Assembly (NCBI RefSeq): GCF_001602525.1
Contig: NZ_LSYT01000013.1
Location: forward strand, 62,001 to 126,000
Source: Flavobacterium chilense
GTDB taxonomy: Bacteria > Bacteroidota > Bacteroidia > Flavobacteriales > Flavobacteriaceae
Direction: 5' to 3'
Length of the DNA: 64,000 bases
Positions 8,233 to 18,269 of the stretch are shown in pieces. The number at the start of each line of letters is the position of its first letter. Within the stretch, counting starts at the first letter, position 1. A program made the position numbers and the translations under genes. The notes under the pieces were generated by a model. It did not search any database and was not told the DNA's origin. It worked only from the letters and a program-made list of their open reading frames with translations.

Positions 8233-8823
8233 ATGAAAAATTTAATTATTTATGCGCATCCAAATTCAGCCAGTTTAAATCATTTCTTTAAACAAACAGT
8301 AGTTGAAAGTCTCCTGCAATCCGGGCAGGAAGTTGTGGTTCGTGATTTAAACGAGATCAGTTTTAATCCGGTTTTGTCTCTGGAAGATATGAATGGACAA
8401 CGAATGAGAAAAGTTACCGATGATGTCAAAACAGAACAGGATTTTATTACCTGGGCTGATCAGATTATTTTTATTTATCCCATTTGGTGGACTGGAATGC
8501 CTGCAATTATGAAAGGTTATATTGATAGGGTATTTAGTTATGGATTTGCCTATAGATATGATCAGGGTGTCCAAAAAGGTTTATTAGCCGGAAAACAAAC
8601 AGTGATTATTAATTCACATGGAAAATCAAATGCTGAATATGAGACAATGGGTATGGATAAAGCTTTAGCATTAACTTCGGATACCGGAATTTTTAAATAC
8701 TCCGGATTAGAAATCAAACAACATTTTTATTTTGATAAAGCAGACAGGGCTTCAAGTGAGAATATTTTAGAATGGACTAAACAGATTAAAATGTTGTTTG
8801 AGGAAAAAGTAATTTGTGATTAA
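8233..8823 (+). CDS. NAD(P)H-dependent flavodoxin-fold oxidoreductase (NADPH:quinone reductase type)
   Basis: The protein has 196 residues. It begins with the flavodoxin-2 phosphate loop signature IYAHPNSASLNHFF, and the flavin-contacting stretch IFIYPIWWTGMPAIMKGYID is at about residues 77-96. The family (KefF, MdaB, human NQO1 fold) uses FMN or FAD to reduce quinones or other electrophiles with NAD(P)H, giving protection against redox stress. The exact substrate cannot be read from sequence. An AraC-type regulator lies immediately upstream, consistent with an inducible detoxification pair. Confidence 0.87.
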   Translation: MKNLIIYAHPNSASLNHFFKQTVVESLLQSGQEVVVRDLNEISFNPVLSLEDMNGQRMRKVTDDVKTEQDFITWADQIIFIYPIWWTGMPAIMKGYIDRVFSYGFAYRYDQGVQKGLLAGKQTVIINSHGKSNAEYETMGMDKALALTSDTGIFKYSGLEIKQHFYFDKADRASSENILEWTKQIKMLFEEKVICD

Positions 8824-8856
8824 CTTTTCAATACAATATATAAGTATTAATATTTT

Positions 8857-9525
8857 TTATTCTTCAAAGAAGTTTAATTCCAATTGATCCGGCAAGAGCC
8901 TAAAACTCATTCTGTGGTATTTTGTGGTGCCATATTTTCTAATGGCATCACGATGCTCTTGGGTAGGATATCCTTTGTTCTTTTTCCAGTTGTACATTGG
9001 GAATTCTTCATGAATCACATCCATGTATTCATCACGATAGGTTTTGGCTAAAACAGAAGCGGCTGCAATACTTAAAAATTTTGAATCTCCTTTTATAATG
9101 CTTTGATTGGGAATTGATTTTAGAATTTCTATTTCCTTAGTAGAGAATTGTTTTCCAAAACTGTTCTTTAAGCCTAGCTTCGCATTTAGTGAGCGGTTCC
9201 CATCTACAATAATATATTCAGGAACCTTATTTAATTTTAAGATACATTCCTGCATTCCTTTCATCGAAGCATTCAGAATATTGATTTCGTCAATTTCTTC
9301 AGGAAATAAATGAGTAACGGCAAAACAAACTGCCTGTTCTTCAATAATTGGTTTTAAGAGTGATCTTGTTTTCTCAGATAGTTGTTTACTGTCATTTAAA
9401 ATCTGATTTTCAAAATTTTCAGGTAAAATTACTGCTGCTGCAGTAACAGGTCCGGCTAAACATCCTCTTCCGGCTTCATCAGTTCCTGTTTCTAAAAGAT
9501 ATCCTGAGAAATTTTTTTGAAGCAT
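8857..9525 (-). CDS. rnhB: ribonuclease HII
   Basis: This endonuclease cleaves the RNA strand of RNA-DNA hybrids and removes misincorporated ribonucleotides. The catalytic DEAGRG motif is near residues 16-21; further conserved segments are [18 protein letters not shown] and [12 protein letters not shown], which carries the last acidic ligand. I start at the ATG at 9525 (222 residues, [20 protein letters not shown]). A start at 9546 adds seven residues but lies almost on a possible -7 box (CAAATATT in plus-strand order, 9551-9558), so it is less likely. The gene converges with the oxidoreductase. Confidence 0.94.
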   Translation of the reverse strand: MLQKNFSGYLLETGTDEAGRGCLAGPVTAAAVILPENFENQILNDSKQLSEKTRSLLKPIIEEQAVCFAVTHLFPEEIDEINILNASMKGMQECILKLNKVPEYIIVDGNRSLNAKLGLKNSFGKQFSTKEIEILKSIPNQSIIKGDSKFLSIAAASVLAKTYRDEYMDVIHEEFPMYNWKKNKGYPTQEHRDAIRKYGTTKYHRMSFRLLPDQLELNFFEE

Positions 9526-9546
9526 TTTCTTCGTTTTTATATTCAA

Positions 9547-9910
9547 GTAGCAAATATTGCGATTTTTTTTGAAAGAATTTATGAGATTTTTTGATATATA
9601 GGCTTGGATTTATCAAAAAGTTAAAAAAGGATTTAAATTTCATCAGGTTTTTAAAAGTTAACGCTGTTTTTTATGGAGTTAACTGTTTATAGTGCGTAAA
9701 TGTTAAAATCTTGTTAAGTGTTGAATTTACATAAATTTAAATTTAATACATAATTTAAAGAATATAGCTATTAAAAATGACGAATTATTGTCATTTTGTG
9801 ACTAGTGTTAATAGATTATTAATTATTTAGATTAAAATTAAGTTAAAAACTTTTGGTGTTTTAAGAAATAATTAAGATGTTTGCCACATACTAATTCAAA
9901 ATAAATTAAA
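9547..9910 (+). other. susC upstream intergenic region
   Basis: These 364 bases are AT-rich and hold no gene I can support. They contain a 7-bp inverted repeat AAATGAC/GTCATTT (9775-9796) that could be an operator, and a candidate promoter near 9853-9883. The long non-coding leader fits a regulated SusC/SusD transcription unit. Confidence 0.5.
9853..9883 (+). promoter_or_regulatory. candidate promoter of susC/susD
   Basis: TTG at 9853-9855, a 20-base spacer and GATGTTTG at 9876-9883. The -7 box has one mismatch to TAnnTTTG. The start would be near 9887, leaving a leader of about 24 bases. Confidence 0.4.
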
Positions 9911-12900
9911 ATGAAATTAAAATTTAAATGGATTTTTACGCTACTAGTAGCGTTGTCTATGCAGTTTTCTTTTGCTCAGGAGAGAACTGTAACTGGAAAG
10001 GTCTCTGATAAAACAGGGGTTATTCCAGGAGTTAATGTTCTTGTTAAAGGAACTAAAGTTAATACTGCAACTGATTTTGACGGAAGTTATTCCATAAAAG
10101 CAAAAACAGGTGACGTGTTAATATTCTCATACGTAGGTATGAACAACAAACAAGTAACTGTTGGTTCATCAAACTCAGTAAATGTTCAATTGGAATCTGA
10201 GGCCCAATTAATGAATGAGGTTGTAGTTGTTGGTTACGGTGTACAAAAGAGAAAAGAAGTAACAGGTTCTATTTCTAAAATTGCTGGAAAAGACATCGCT
10301 AACTTAGTTACTCCGAGTTTTGAAGGTGTTTTGGCTGGTAGAGCAACAGGAGTTCAGGTATTGACTAATACTGGTATTCTAGGGGTTGCTCCAAAAATTA
10401 GAATTAGAGGTATTGGATCTATTTCTGGTAGTACAGAGCCATTAATTGTAGTTGATGGTGTGCCTATTTACTCTGGTGATATTGGAGGAGTTTCTTCTAC
10501 AAATGGTTTGGCAGATATCAACCCAGAAGATATTGAATCTTTTGACGTTTTAAAAGATGGAGCTGCAACGGCTATTTATGGATCTAGAGCTGCAAATGGA
10601 GTTATTTTGATTACTACTAAAAGTGGTAAAAAAGGTAGTTTAAAAGTTTCTTATTCAACAGTTTTTGGTGTTGCTAGTACTGCTAAAACATACGATTTAT
10701 TGCAAACACCTGATTTCTTAACAATTTCTAATGAAAAAAGAACCAACAGAGGACAAACTCCTTGGGCTATTGGAAATACATATAATACTGATTGGCAAGG
10801 TGCAATTTTTAGAAATGCACCACAAGTTACTCATAATCTTAATTTTAGTGGTGGATCAGATAAGACTAAATATTACTTGTCTTTAGGGTATTCTGATTTA
10901 GATGGTATCAATTTAGCTAACGATATGAAAAAATATTCTGTTAGAACTAATATAGATCAGGAAGTGAACAAATGGTTAAGTGTTGGTACAAATTTAAGTG
11001 TGAGCAGAACTGAATATAATGGATTAAATGTTAGTCCTAGTGGTCTGTCAGGTAATGTTTTTAATGCAATCAGACAGTTACCAAACACACCAATTTACAA
11101 TCCAGCTAACCCAACAGGATATAACCTTTCGCCAAATAATGCGAATGTTGGTCAATGGGATAATACTGATCCTGCGGGAGATAATATTACAAATATTGTT
11201 TATGTTCTTAATCATAATAAATATAAGTCAACAACAACAAGAATTTTGCTTAGTGCATTTGCTAATGCAAAAATTACTTCTGATTTGAGTTATAAATTAC
11301 AAGTAAGTGGTGATAATGCTATCACTGATGGTTACCAATATTGGAATCCAATTCATGGTGATGGACGTGGAACTAACGGATACTTGTATCAAGATAACAC
11401 AAACCTTTTAAGATGGAACTGGCAGAATATTTTGAACTACAAGCACACTTTTGCAGAAAATCATAACATCGGTGTAACAGGTGTAGCTGAATATCAAAAA
11501 TCAAGAGCGAAAAACTTCTGGGGTACTGGAACTGATATTTTAAGTGATTTCTATGATCAGAATTTAGTTACAGGTACTTATAGTACTAAAGATTCTGGTG
11601 GTGGTGCTTCTGAAAAAGGGATTATCTCTTACTTAGGACGTTTTACATACAATTATAAAGAAAAGTATTTTATACAAGCTTCTTTAAGACGTGATGGAAT
11701 TTCTCAGTTTGAAAAAGATGTTAGATATCATAATTTCCCTGGAGTTTCAGCTGGTTGGACAGTTTCTAAAGAAAATTTCATGGAAGGAATTAGTAAAGTA
11801 GTTTCTGATTTGAAATTAAGAGGTTCTTATTCTGAAGTAGGTAACGTTGATATTTTAAATGGTGCAGCTTATCCTTCTAAAGGTCTTTTGGTTGGTTCTC
11901 CTTATGGACCTAATAATGGTCTTGGTTATTATCAATTTGGTAATGAAACATTACAATGGGAAACAAGTAATAAAACTGACTTTGGTGTAGATTTAGGTTT
12001 GTTCAATAATCGTTTAACTTTGGCTTTTGATTATTATAAAAATGATATTGATGGGTTAGTTTTAGCAGCACCAGTTGCTCCATCTTTAGGTATTCCTAAT
12101 AGTATTATCAACTCGAACGTTGCAAAAATGTATAACCAAGGTTATGAATTCTCTGCTAGTTTTAAAGCAATAAATACAGCAAATTTTTCATGGGATGTTT
12201 CTTCTAACTTAACGCTTACTAAAAACGTAGTTACTAGTTTAGTTCAAGGACAAGATATTCCAGGTGGTTCATCATCTTTTGGTTCATCTACAGATATTGC
12301 GAACATTGCACCAAATATAATTATTAGACAAGGTGAGTCTATTAACTCTTTATACGGATATAAATATTGGGGAGTTAACAAAGCAAATGGTAACCCTGTT
12401 TATTATAAAGCAGATGGTAGTTTAGTACAAGCTGTATTGCCAGGAACTAGTTACACTGTTTTTGATCCTAATAATCCAGCAACAGCAGGTGCAGCAGCAT
12501 CATTAAGTCTTGCAGATAAAGTAATCTTAGGAAACACTTTACCAAAATATTATGGATCATTTACATCTACTATGAAATATAAAAATCTTGATTTTGGTTT
12601 TATGTTTAGATTTAGTGGAGGAAATAAAATTTTCAATGCAACAAGAAGAGAGTTAATGAACCAAAACTTCAACAACAATGGTACTGAGATTTTGGGAAGA
12701 TGGCAAAGTGTAGATAATCCTGGAGATGGATGGACACCAAGATTATATGCTTCTTCAAATACTTCAACTAACCTTTCAGGAAGTGCATCTTCTCGTTTTG
12801 TTGAAAAAGGTGATTTTATCTCACTTGATAATATTAGCTTAGGATATACATTACCTAAATTGGTATTAGATAAATTAGGAGTTGATAACTTTAGAATTTT

Positions 12901-13033
12901 TGCTCAGGCACAAAACATCTGGCTAATTTCAAAATATAAAGGTATCAATCCTGAAATGGAAACTAATGGAGTAGATATCAATGGTACTCCACGTTCTAAA
13001 GTGGTCTCAGTTGGATTAAATGTAAGTTTATAA
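9911..13033 (+). CDS. SusC/RagA-family TonB-dependent outer membrane transporter
   Basis: The protein has 1040 residues. A signal peptide ending at about residue 22 (MQFSFAQ) is followed by a carboxypeptidase-D regulatory-like domain (about 25-100, VTGKVSDKTGVIPGVNVLVK). Next comes a TonB-dependent plug containing VVVVGYGVQKRKEVTGSISK, LIVVDGVPIYSG and YGSRAANGVILITTKSGKKG. The remainder is a 22-strand type barrel ending in an aromatic/aliphatic tail (VVSVGLNVSL). SusC transporters import glycans or peptides with the SusD lipoprotein as lid, powered by TonB. susD follows after eight bases. No glycoside hydrolase, protease or anti-sigma gene sits beside the pair, so the substrate is not indicated. 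Confidence 0.95.
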   Translation: MKLKFKWIFTLLVALSMQFSFAQERTVTGKVSDKTGVIPGVNVLVKGTKVNTATDFDGSYSIKAKTGDVLIFSYVGMNNKQVTVGSSNSVNVQLESEAQLMNEVVVVGYGVQKRKEVTGSISKIAGKDIANLVTPSFEGVLAGRATGVQVLTNTGILGVAPKIRIRGIGSISGSTEPLIVVDGVPIYSGDIGGVSSTNGLADINPEDIESFDVLKDGAATAIYGSRAANGVILITTKSGKKGSLKVSYSTVFGVASTAKTYDLLQTPDFLTISNEKRTNRGQTPWAIGNTYNTDWQGAIFRNAPQVTHNLNFSGGSDKTKYYLSLGYSDLDGINLANDMKKYSVRTNIDQEVNKWLSVGTNLSVSRTEYNGLNVSPSGLSGNVFNAIRQLPNTPIYNPANPTGYNLSPNNANVGQWDNTDPAGDNITNIVYVLNHNKYKSTTTRILLSAFANAKITSDLSYKLQVSGDNAITDGYQYWNPIHGDGRGTNGYLYQDNTNLLRWNWQNILNYKHTFAENHNIGVTGVAEYQKSRAKNFWGTGTDILSDFYDQNLVTGTYSTKDSGGGASEKGIISYLGRFTYNYKEKYFIQASLRRDGISQFEKDVRYHNFPGVSAGWTVSKENFMEGISKVVSDLKLRGSYSEVGNVDILNGAAYPSKGLLVGSPYGPNNGLGYYQFGNETLQWETSNKTDFGVDLGLFNNRLTLAFDYYKNDIDGLVLAAPVAPSLGIPNSIINSNVAKMYNQGYEFSASFKAINTANFSWDVSSNLTLTKNVVTSLVQGQDIPGGSSSFGSSTDIANIAPNIIIRQGESINSLYGYKYWGVNKANGNPVYYKADGSLVQAVLPGTSYTVFDPNNPATAGAAASLSLADKVILGNTLPKYYGSFTSTMKYKNLDFGFMFRFSGGNKIFNATRRELMNQNFNNNGTEILGRWQSVDNPGDGWTPRLYASSNTSTNLSGSASSRFVEKGDFISLDNISLGYTLPKLVLDKLGVDNFRIFAQAQNIWLISKYKGINPEMETNGVDINGTPRSKVVSVGLNVSL

Positions 13034-13041
13034 AAAAACAT

Positions 13042-14610
13042 ATGAAAAATATAATAAAATCAATTTTACTTTCTCTAGTTGTACTCGGGATGAGCTCATG
13101 TACAGAGGAAAAACTATTGGATTTGAAACCAATAAATAATATTTCTGATGCGGATGCATTTACAACTCCTGCTTATATAGCTGCTTATATGAATGGTGTT
13201 TATAATGCTGCTGGAATTGGACAATATAACGCTGCATCAACTAGTCCAAATGGTGGTAGAGGTTATATTTGGGGAGCAGCTTTTGTTGAACAAGGTGAAG
13301 CAAGAGGTGAAGATGTTGTAAACATGGCTACTTTTTATCAGTTAACTTATACAGCAACTTATGATCCAACAACTGCTAATAATGTTTACTATTGGGTTGA
13401 TGGTTACAGATTAATCAACAGATGTAATCTTATGATAGAAGGAGCTACAGGAGCTGTAGCTAAAGGTGTTATTACACAAGCTGTTGCAGATGATTATATT
13501 GGGCAAGCTAAATTTTTAAGAGCAATCACGCATTTTGAAATTCTTACCAATTTTGCAAGGCCATATAACTTTACAGCTGGTGCAACGCATCCTGGTATAC
13601 CATACAGAGAAGTTGGAATTAATACAGTTGCAGAAATAAATTCTGAGCTACTAAAACCTAGAAATACAGTTGCAGAATGTTATACAAAAGTTTTGGCTGA
13701 TTTAACAGATGCTGAAAAATTAATTTCTTCAAATGGTTTTACAGGAGGTAGAGTAGTTGCTAAAGCAACAAAATCTGCTGCAATAGCTTTCAAAACAAGA
13801 GTTTATCTTCAAAAAAGAGACTGGGCAAATGTAATTGCTGAAGGAATTAAATTAAACGGACTTTATACTTTAACAACTGATCCTTATGGTCCTTTTGTAT
13901 TAGCTAATAATTTAACTAACTCTGAGTCTATTTTCTCTATTCAACATTCTTCTACATCTAATCCTGGTGTAAATGCATCTTTGGCTAGTATTTTGAAAAA
14001 TAGAGCATTGGTTTGTATTAGTCCAATTCTTTGGAGAGACCCACAATGGTTGGCAGATGATAAAAGAAGAGAAGATGGTAAGTTTATCTATACTGCATCT
14101 GGTATTAAATATACAAATAAATACACAGATGTTGTTAATCAGTCAGATGCTGCACCAATTATTAGATATGCAGAAGTAGTATTAAATATGGCAGAAGCTC
14201 AAGCGCGTTTATCAAACTTACCAGTAGCTTTAACGTTATTAAATTCTGTTAGAAATAGAGCTTTAGCTAATCCAGCTACTCAAGCATACACTGCTGCGTC
14301 TTTCACTACTGATGCAACTATGGTTGCAGCTATTTTGAAAGAAAGAAGAATTGAGTTCTTACAAGAAGGACGTAGATGGGCTGATATTCACAGATTACAA
14401 GGGGATCCAATTGCTTCTGTTGCGATAAATGGAATTCCAGCTAAAGTTGCTAATGCTACTCCTTCTACTACAGCTTTTGTACTTGGCAATAGTTATGTTA
14501 TTACTACTCCAGTGGCTGCTGTTCCTGGTTCTGATTATAAATTCTTATGGCCAATACCACAAACTGAATTAAGTACTAATCCAAATGTAGCTCAAAATAC
14601 AGGCTGGTAG
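13042..14610 (+). CDS. SusD/RagB-family substrate-binding lipoprotein
   Basis: The protein has 522 residues. Its signal peptide ends in the lipobox GMSSC (Cys20), giving an outer-surface lipoprotein. Typical SusD segments are KLLDLKPINNISDADAFTT near the N-terminus, YYWVDGYRLINRCNLMIEGA, FLRAITHFEILTNFARPY (TPR-type helices) and the C-terminal IRYAEVVLNMAEAQARL, ILKERRIEFLQEGRRWADIH and FLWPIPQTELSTNPNVAQN. It forms the lid of the upstream SusC transporter. The gene ends in a strong terminator, so the operon is just these two genes. Confidence 0.95.
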   Translation: MKNIIKSILLSLVVLGMSSCTEEKLLDLKPINNISDADAFTTPAYIAAYMNGVYNAAGIGQYNAASTSPNGGRGYIWGAAFVEQGEARGEDVVNMATFYQLTYTATYDPTTANNVYYWVDGYRLINRCNLMIEGATGAVAKGVITQAVADDYIGQAKFLRAITHFEILTNFARPYNFTAGATHPGIPYREVGINTVAEINSELLKPRNTVAECYTKVLADLTDAEKLISSNGFTGGRVVAKATKSAAIAFKTRVYLQKRDWANVIAEGIKLNGLYTLTTDPYGPFVLANNLTNSESIFSIQHSSTSNPGVNASLASILKNRALVCISPILWRDPQWLADDKRREDGKFIYTASGIKYTNKYTDVVNQSDAAPIIRYAEVVLNMAEAQARLSNLPVALTLLNSVRNRALANPATQAYTAASFTTDATMVAAILKERRIEFLQEGRRWADIHRLQGDPIASVAINGIPAKVANATPSTTAFVLGNSYVITTPVAAVPGSDYKFLWPIPQTELSTNPNVAQNTGW

Positions 14611-14640
14611 TATAAAAATAAATATTTTGATTTTTTTGAA

Positions 14641-14674
14641 AACCCTCAACCACTTTTCTGGTTGGGGGTTTTTG
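14641..14674 (+). terminator. intrinsic terminator after susD
   Basis: AACCCTCAACCA (14641-14652) pairs with TGGTTGGGGGTT (14659-14670 approximately) and a T run follows. It closes the susC-susD unit. Confidence 0.85.
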
Positions 14675-14716
14675 CTTGTATGATATGACCTGAAAAATAG
14701 TCTCAATAACAATGAT

Positions 14717-14750
14717 TTGTTTTTTTATACGTTTTTATCTTTTACCTTTG
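14717..14750 (+). promoter_or_regulatory. candidate promoter of putative porin gene
   Basis: TTG at 14717-14719, a 23-base spacer and TACCTTTG at 14743-14750. The -7 box is exact and the spacer is at the upper end of the known range. The start would be near 14754. Confidence 0.55.
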
Positions 14751-14792
14751 CCTGACAAATTTTGTCGAAATAATTACATATAAAGCCATCAA

Positions 14793-16778
14793 ATGAGAAT
14801 ATTCTTTTTTCTATATCTATTAGTTGTACCAGCGTTATTGTTTTCTCAGGAAAAAAACGTTCCTAAAAAGAATTTAGATATGAATACAAAATATTCAAGT
14901 ATAACAGATACTGTAAAAAAGAAAAAGGCAAAAATTGCAACTATAGATCAGTATCAGATTATTACATTAGAGCATGATACTACTTATGTTGACACATCTT
15001 TGACACTAAAAAGTGCTTATAAGCAAAATCATATTAGAAAAGATGAATTTGGACTTTTACCTTTCTCAAATATTGGACAAACCTATAATACATTACAATA
15101 TAGTTTAACCAGTTTTTCACCTTATCCGGAAATTGGTTTTAATGGAAAACATTTTAACTATATGCAGGCTGATGAAATTCGATATTATTCGGCAGCAACA
15201 CCACTAACAGAATTGTTTTTCAATACAACAATTAATAAAGGTCAGAATGTAGATTCGTTTATTACCTTAAATACTTCAAAAAATCTTAATTTTTCAATCG
15301 CATATAGAGGTTTACGTTCAGAAGGAAATTATATAAACCAGTTAGTTAGTGCAGGAAATTTCAGGTTTACAACCAGTTATTTTACAACTGACAGAAGATA
15401 TGCCATAAATGCTCATTATACTTATCAGGACAATTCAAATGAAGAAAATGGCGGAATTACAAGACCATCTGATTTTGAAAGTGATAATAAAGATTATAAA
15501 AACCGTCAGAGATTACAAGTGTTTTTGACAGATGCAAAATCATTTCTTAAAGGAAGACGTTTGTTTTTTGATCATGCCTTTAGAGTAAATCCAAATGGAG
15601 GAAATAATAATTTGTATATAACACATCAATTTAACTACGAAAATAAATATTTCGAGTATAATCAGCCAACAGTAGCGTCAACAGTAACAACATCGACAGG
15701 TGCTAATCTGACTGTTAATAGATTTGGTAATTCCTATGTTACCAGCGGTATAAATGATCAGACAAAATATGAAAGGCTTTACAATAAAGCAGGCCTTACC
15801 TATGAAAATGTTCTTCTAGGGAAGTTTAATTTTTTTGTAGATGATTACAGATCTAATTATGAGTATGGAAGAATTATCGTAAAAGACAGTGGGAAAACAA
15901 TTATTCCTAATAACTTATTTGTGCAAATTAATAATGTAGGAGGGCAATATGAATATCAAAAAAATAAATGGAATGGTCGTTTTTTATATTCAAGATCAAT
16001 TACAAATCAGTCACTTTCTGATTTAGATGCAAAGTTGCGTTACGAAATGAATGATAAAATTCAATTTGATTTTAGATATCGTAACATTAATAAACTGCCA
16101 AATAATAATTATAACTTATATCAAAGTAGCTATATAAAATACAATTGGTCGAATAATTTTAAGAATGAAAAAATTAACTCTCTAGGAGCTAATGTTTATA
16201 CCCCTTGGTTAAATGCAGAAGTTCAATATACCATTTTAAAAGATCATTTATATTTTGCAGATGTTTCATCTCCAACAGAAGCACAGAATTATACCCAAAT
16301 TATAAACCCTGCTCAATATGGAAATGCGATTAATTACCTGGAATTAAAAGTAAGTCGTGAGTTTAAATTTGGTCATTTTGCTTTAGATAATACTTTATTA
16401 TATCAGAAAGTAGATCAGTCAGATTTGATTTTAAATGTGCCGGATTTTGTAACAAGAAATACATTTTACTACTCAGGTCATTTTTTTGATAAAGCATTGT
16501 TTTTGCAAACTGGAGTCGTTTTTAACTATTTTACAAAATATTATGGTAACGATTACAATCCTGTTATTGGGGAATTTTTTGTTCAAAAAACAAAAGAAAT
16601 TGGGGGGTATCCTTTGTTTGATCTTTTTCTTAATGCCAGAATTCGCCAGACTAGATTTTATGTAAAAGCTGAACATATAAATGCTATTTTTTCTAAAAGC
16701 GATTATTATTCCGCGCCTAATAATCCTTATCGTGATTTTGTTATCCGATTTGGTTTGGTTTGGAATTTCTTCCAATAA
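14793..16778 (+). CDS. putative outer membrane porin (Bacteroidota Porin_10-like family)
   Basis: The protein has 661 residues with a signal peptide ending near residue 19 (ALLFSQ). A low-complexity Lys-rich segment follows, then a long run of alternating beta strands ending in an aromatic residue pattern (FGLVWNFFQ), typical of an outer membrane beta barrel. Segments such as GLLPFSNIGQTYNTLQYSLT and FNTTINKGQNVDSFITLNTS are like those of the Bacteroidota family annotated as putative porin. It has its own promoter. What passes through it cannot be read from sequence. The next gene begins 48 bases later and may be cotranscribed. Confidence 0.75.
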   Translation: MRIFFFLYLLVVPALLFSQEKNVPKKNLDMNTKYSSITDTVKKKKAKIATIDQYQIITLEHDTTYVDTSLTLKSAYKQNHIRKDEFGLLPFSNIGQTYNTLQYSLTSFSPYPEIGFNGKHFNYMQADEIRYYSAATPLTELFFNTTINKGQNVDSFITLNTSKNLNFSIAYRGLRSEGNYINQLVSAGNFRFTTSYFTTDRRYAINAHYTYQDNSNEENGGITRPSDFESDNKDYKNRQRLQVFLTDAKSFLKGRRLFFDHAFRVNPNGGNNNLYITHQFNYENKYFEYNQPTVASTVTTSTGANLTVNRFGNSYVTSGINDQTKYERLYNKAGLTYENVLLGKFNFFVDDYRSNYEYGRIIVKDSGKTIIPNNLFVQINNVGGQYEYQKNKWNGRFLYSRSITNQSLSDLDAKLRYEMNDKIQFDFRYRNINKLPNNNYNLYQSSYIKYNWSNNFKNEKINSLGANVYTPWLNAEVQYTILKDHLYFADVSSPTEAQNYTQIINPAQYGNAINYLELKVSREFKFGHFALDNTLLYQKVDQSDLILNVPDFVTRNTFYYSGHFFDKALFLQTGVVFNYFTKYYGNDYNPVIGEFFVQKTKEIGGYPLFDLFLNARIRQTRFYVKAEHINAIFSKSDYYSAPNNPYRDFVIRFGLVWNFFQ

Positions 16779-16826
16779 AAATCAAACCTTTATTACATTA
16801 AAAACCAAATATTAAAATTAAATAAA

Positions 16827-18188
16827 ATGGACTTTTCAAATAATATTTTAGAAACAATTGGTAATACACCATTGGTAAAACTCAACAAAATTGTTGCTGA
16901 AATTGATGCACTAGTATTGGCAAAAGTCGAAACTTTTAATCCCGGAAATTCTGTAAAAGACAGAATGGCCGTAAAAATGATTGAAGATGCAGAGGCAGAT
17001 GGCCGTTTAAAACCTGGAGGAACTATTATCGAAGGAACTTCTGGAAACACCGGAATGGGGTTGGCACTTGTAGCTATTATAAAAGGGTATAAGCTGATTT
17101 GTGTAATGTCAGACAAACAGTCAAAAGAGAAAATGGATATTTTGCGTGCTGTAGGGGCAAAAGTAGTAGTTTGTCCTACAGATGTTGAGCCAACAGATCC
17201 ACGTTCTTATTATTCTGTTTCAAAACGATTAGCAAGTGAGACACCAAATTCATGGTATGTAAATCAGTATGATAATATGTCAAACTCTTTAGCACATTAC
17301 GAACAAACGGGACCGGAAATCTGGAAACAGACAGAAGGGAAAATTACTCATTTTGTGGTTGGAGTAGGAACAGGTGGAACTATTTCAGGAGTTGGAAGAT
17401 ACTTAAAAGAAAAAAATCCAAATATTAAAATTTGGGGAATTGATACCTATGGTTCTGTCTTTAAAAAATATCATGAAACAGGAATTTTTGATGAGAATGA
17501 AATCTATTCCTATATTACAGAAGGAATTGGAGAGGATATCTTACCAAAAAATGTTGATTTCTCTTTAATCGATGGATTCACCAAAGTAACGGATAAAGAT
17601 GCAGCTGTTTATACAAGAAAAATTGCCCTTGAAGAAGCTATTTTTGTTGGAAATTCAGCAGGAGCCTGTATAAAAGGATTATTACAGCTTAAAGAGCATT
17701 TTAAGCCGGATGATGTAGTTGTAGTACTTTTTCATGATTCAGGGAGTCGCTACGTAGGTAAAATGTTTAATGACGATTGGATGCGTGAACGTGGATTCCT
17801 AGATGAAAACGTTACTAAAGCCGAAGATGTTATCAAAGATCATATTGATAAACAATTGATCGTTGTTCGTACGGAAGAATTAGTTTCGCATGCTATTGAA
17901 AGAATGCGTAAGTACAAAATTTCGCAAATTCCGGTAGTAGATATCAACGGATTTGTTGGTTCTGTAGATGAGACAGATTTATTTAGAAGTTACGTTGCAG
18001 ATAAAAATGTAGCTGAAAAACCTATTAAAGAAGTAATGGGAAAACCTTTTCCTATTGTAAAATTAGGTACACCAATCGAAGAAGTTTCTAAATTATTCAC
18101 TAAAGAAAATGACGCAGTTTTAGTTGATCTTGAGAATGGAAATCATCATATTATTACAAAATATGACATCATTGGATCAATAAAATAA
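16827..18188 (+). CDS. pyridoxal-phosphate cystathionine beta-synthase-type enzyme with CBS domains
   Basis: The protein has 453 residues. A fold-type II PLP enzyme domain occupies about residues 1-320: IGNTPLVKLNKI, the Lys-containing NPGNSVKDRMAVKMIE (PLP lysine about 43), the phosphate loop GTSGNTGMG and GTGGTISGVGRYLKE. Two CBS domains follow (about 335-450, KYKISQIPVVDINGFVGS and HHIITKYDIIGSI). The family makes cystathionine from serine and homocysteine, or cysteine from O-acetylserine; the C-terminal CBS pair favours cystathionine beta-synthase. Regulation by adenosyl ligands is known in relatives and is inference here. Gene length is typical. Confidence 0.87.
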   Translation: MDFSNNILETIGNTPLVKLNKIVAEIDALVLAKVETFNPGNSVKDRMAVKMIEDAEADGRLKPGGTIIEGTSGNTGMGLALVAIIKGYKLICVMSDKQSKEKMDILRAVGAKVVVCPTDVEPTDPRSYYSVSKRLASETPNSWYVNQYDNMSNSLAHYEQTGPEIWKQTEGKITHFVVGVGTGGTISGVGRYLKEKNPNIKIWGIDTYGSVFKKYHETGIFDENEIYSYITEGIGEDILPKNVDFSLIDGFTKVTDKDAAVYTRKIALEEAIFVGNSAGACIKGLLQLKEHFKPDDVVVVLFHDSGSRYVGKMFNDDWMRERGFLDENVTKAEDVIKDHIDKQLIVVRTEELVSHAIERMRKYKISQIPVVDINGFVGSVDETDLFRSYVADKNVAEKPIKEVMGKPFPIVKLGTPIEEVSKLFTKENDAVLVDLENGNHHIITKYDIIGSIK

Positions 18189-18269
18189 GTTAATAAACAA
18201 CTTTATACATCCATAAATCTAGTTTTCAGGAATTAGGTTTATGGATTTTTTTAATCAATATATTTGAAA

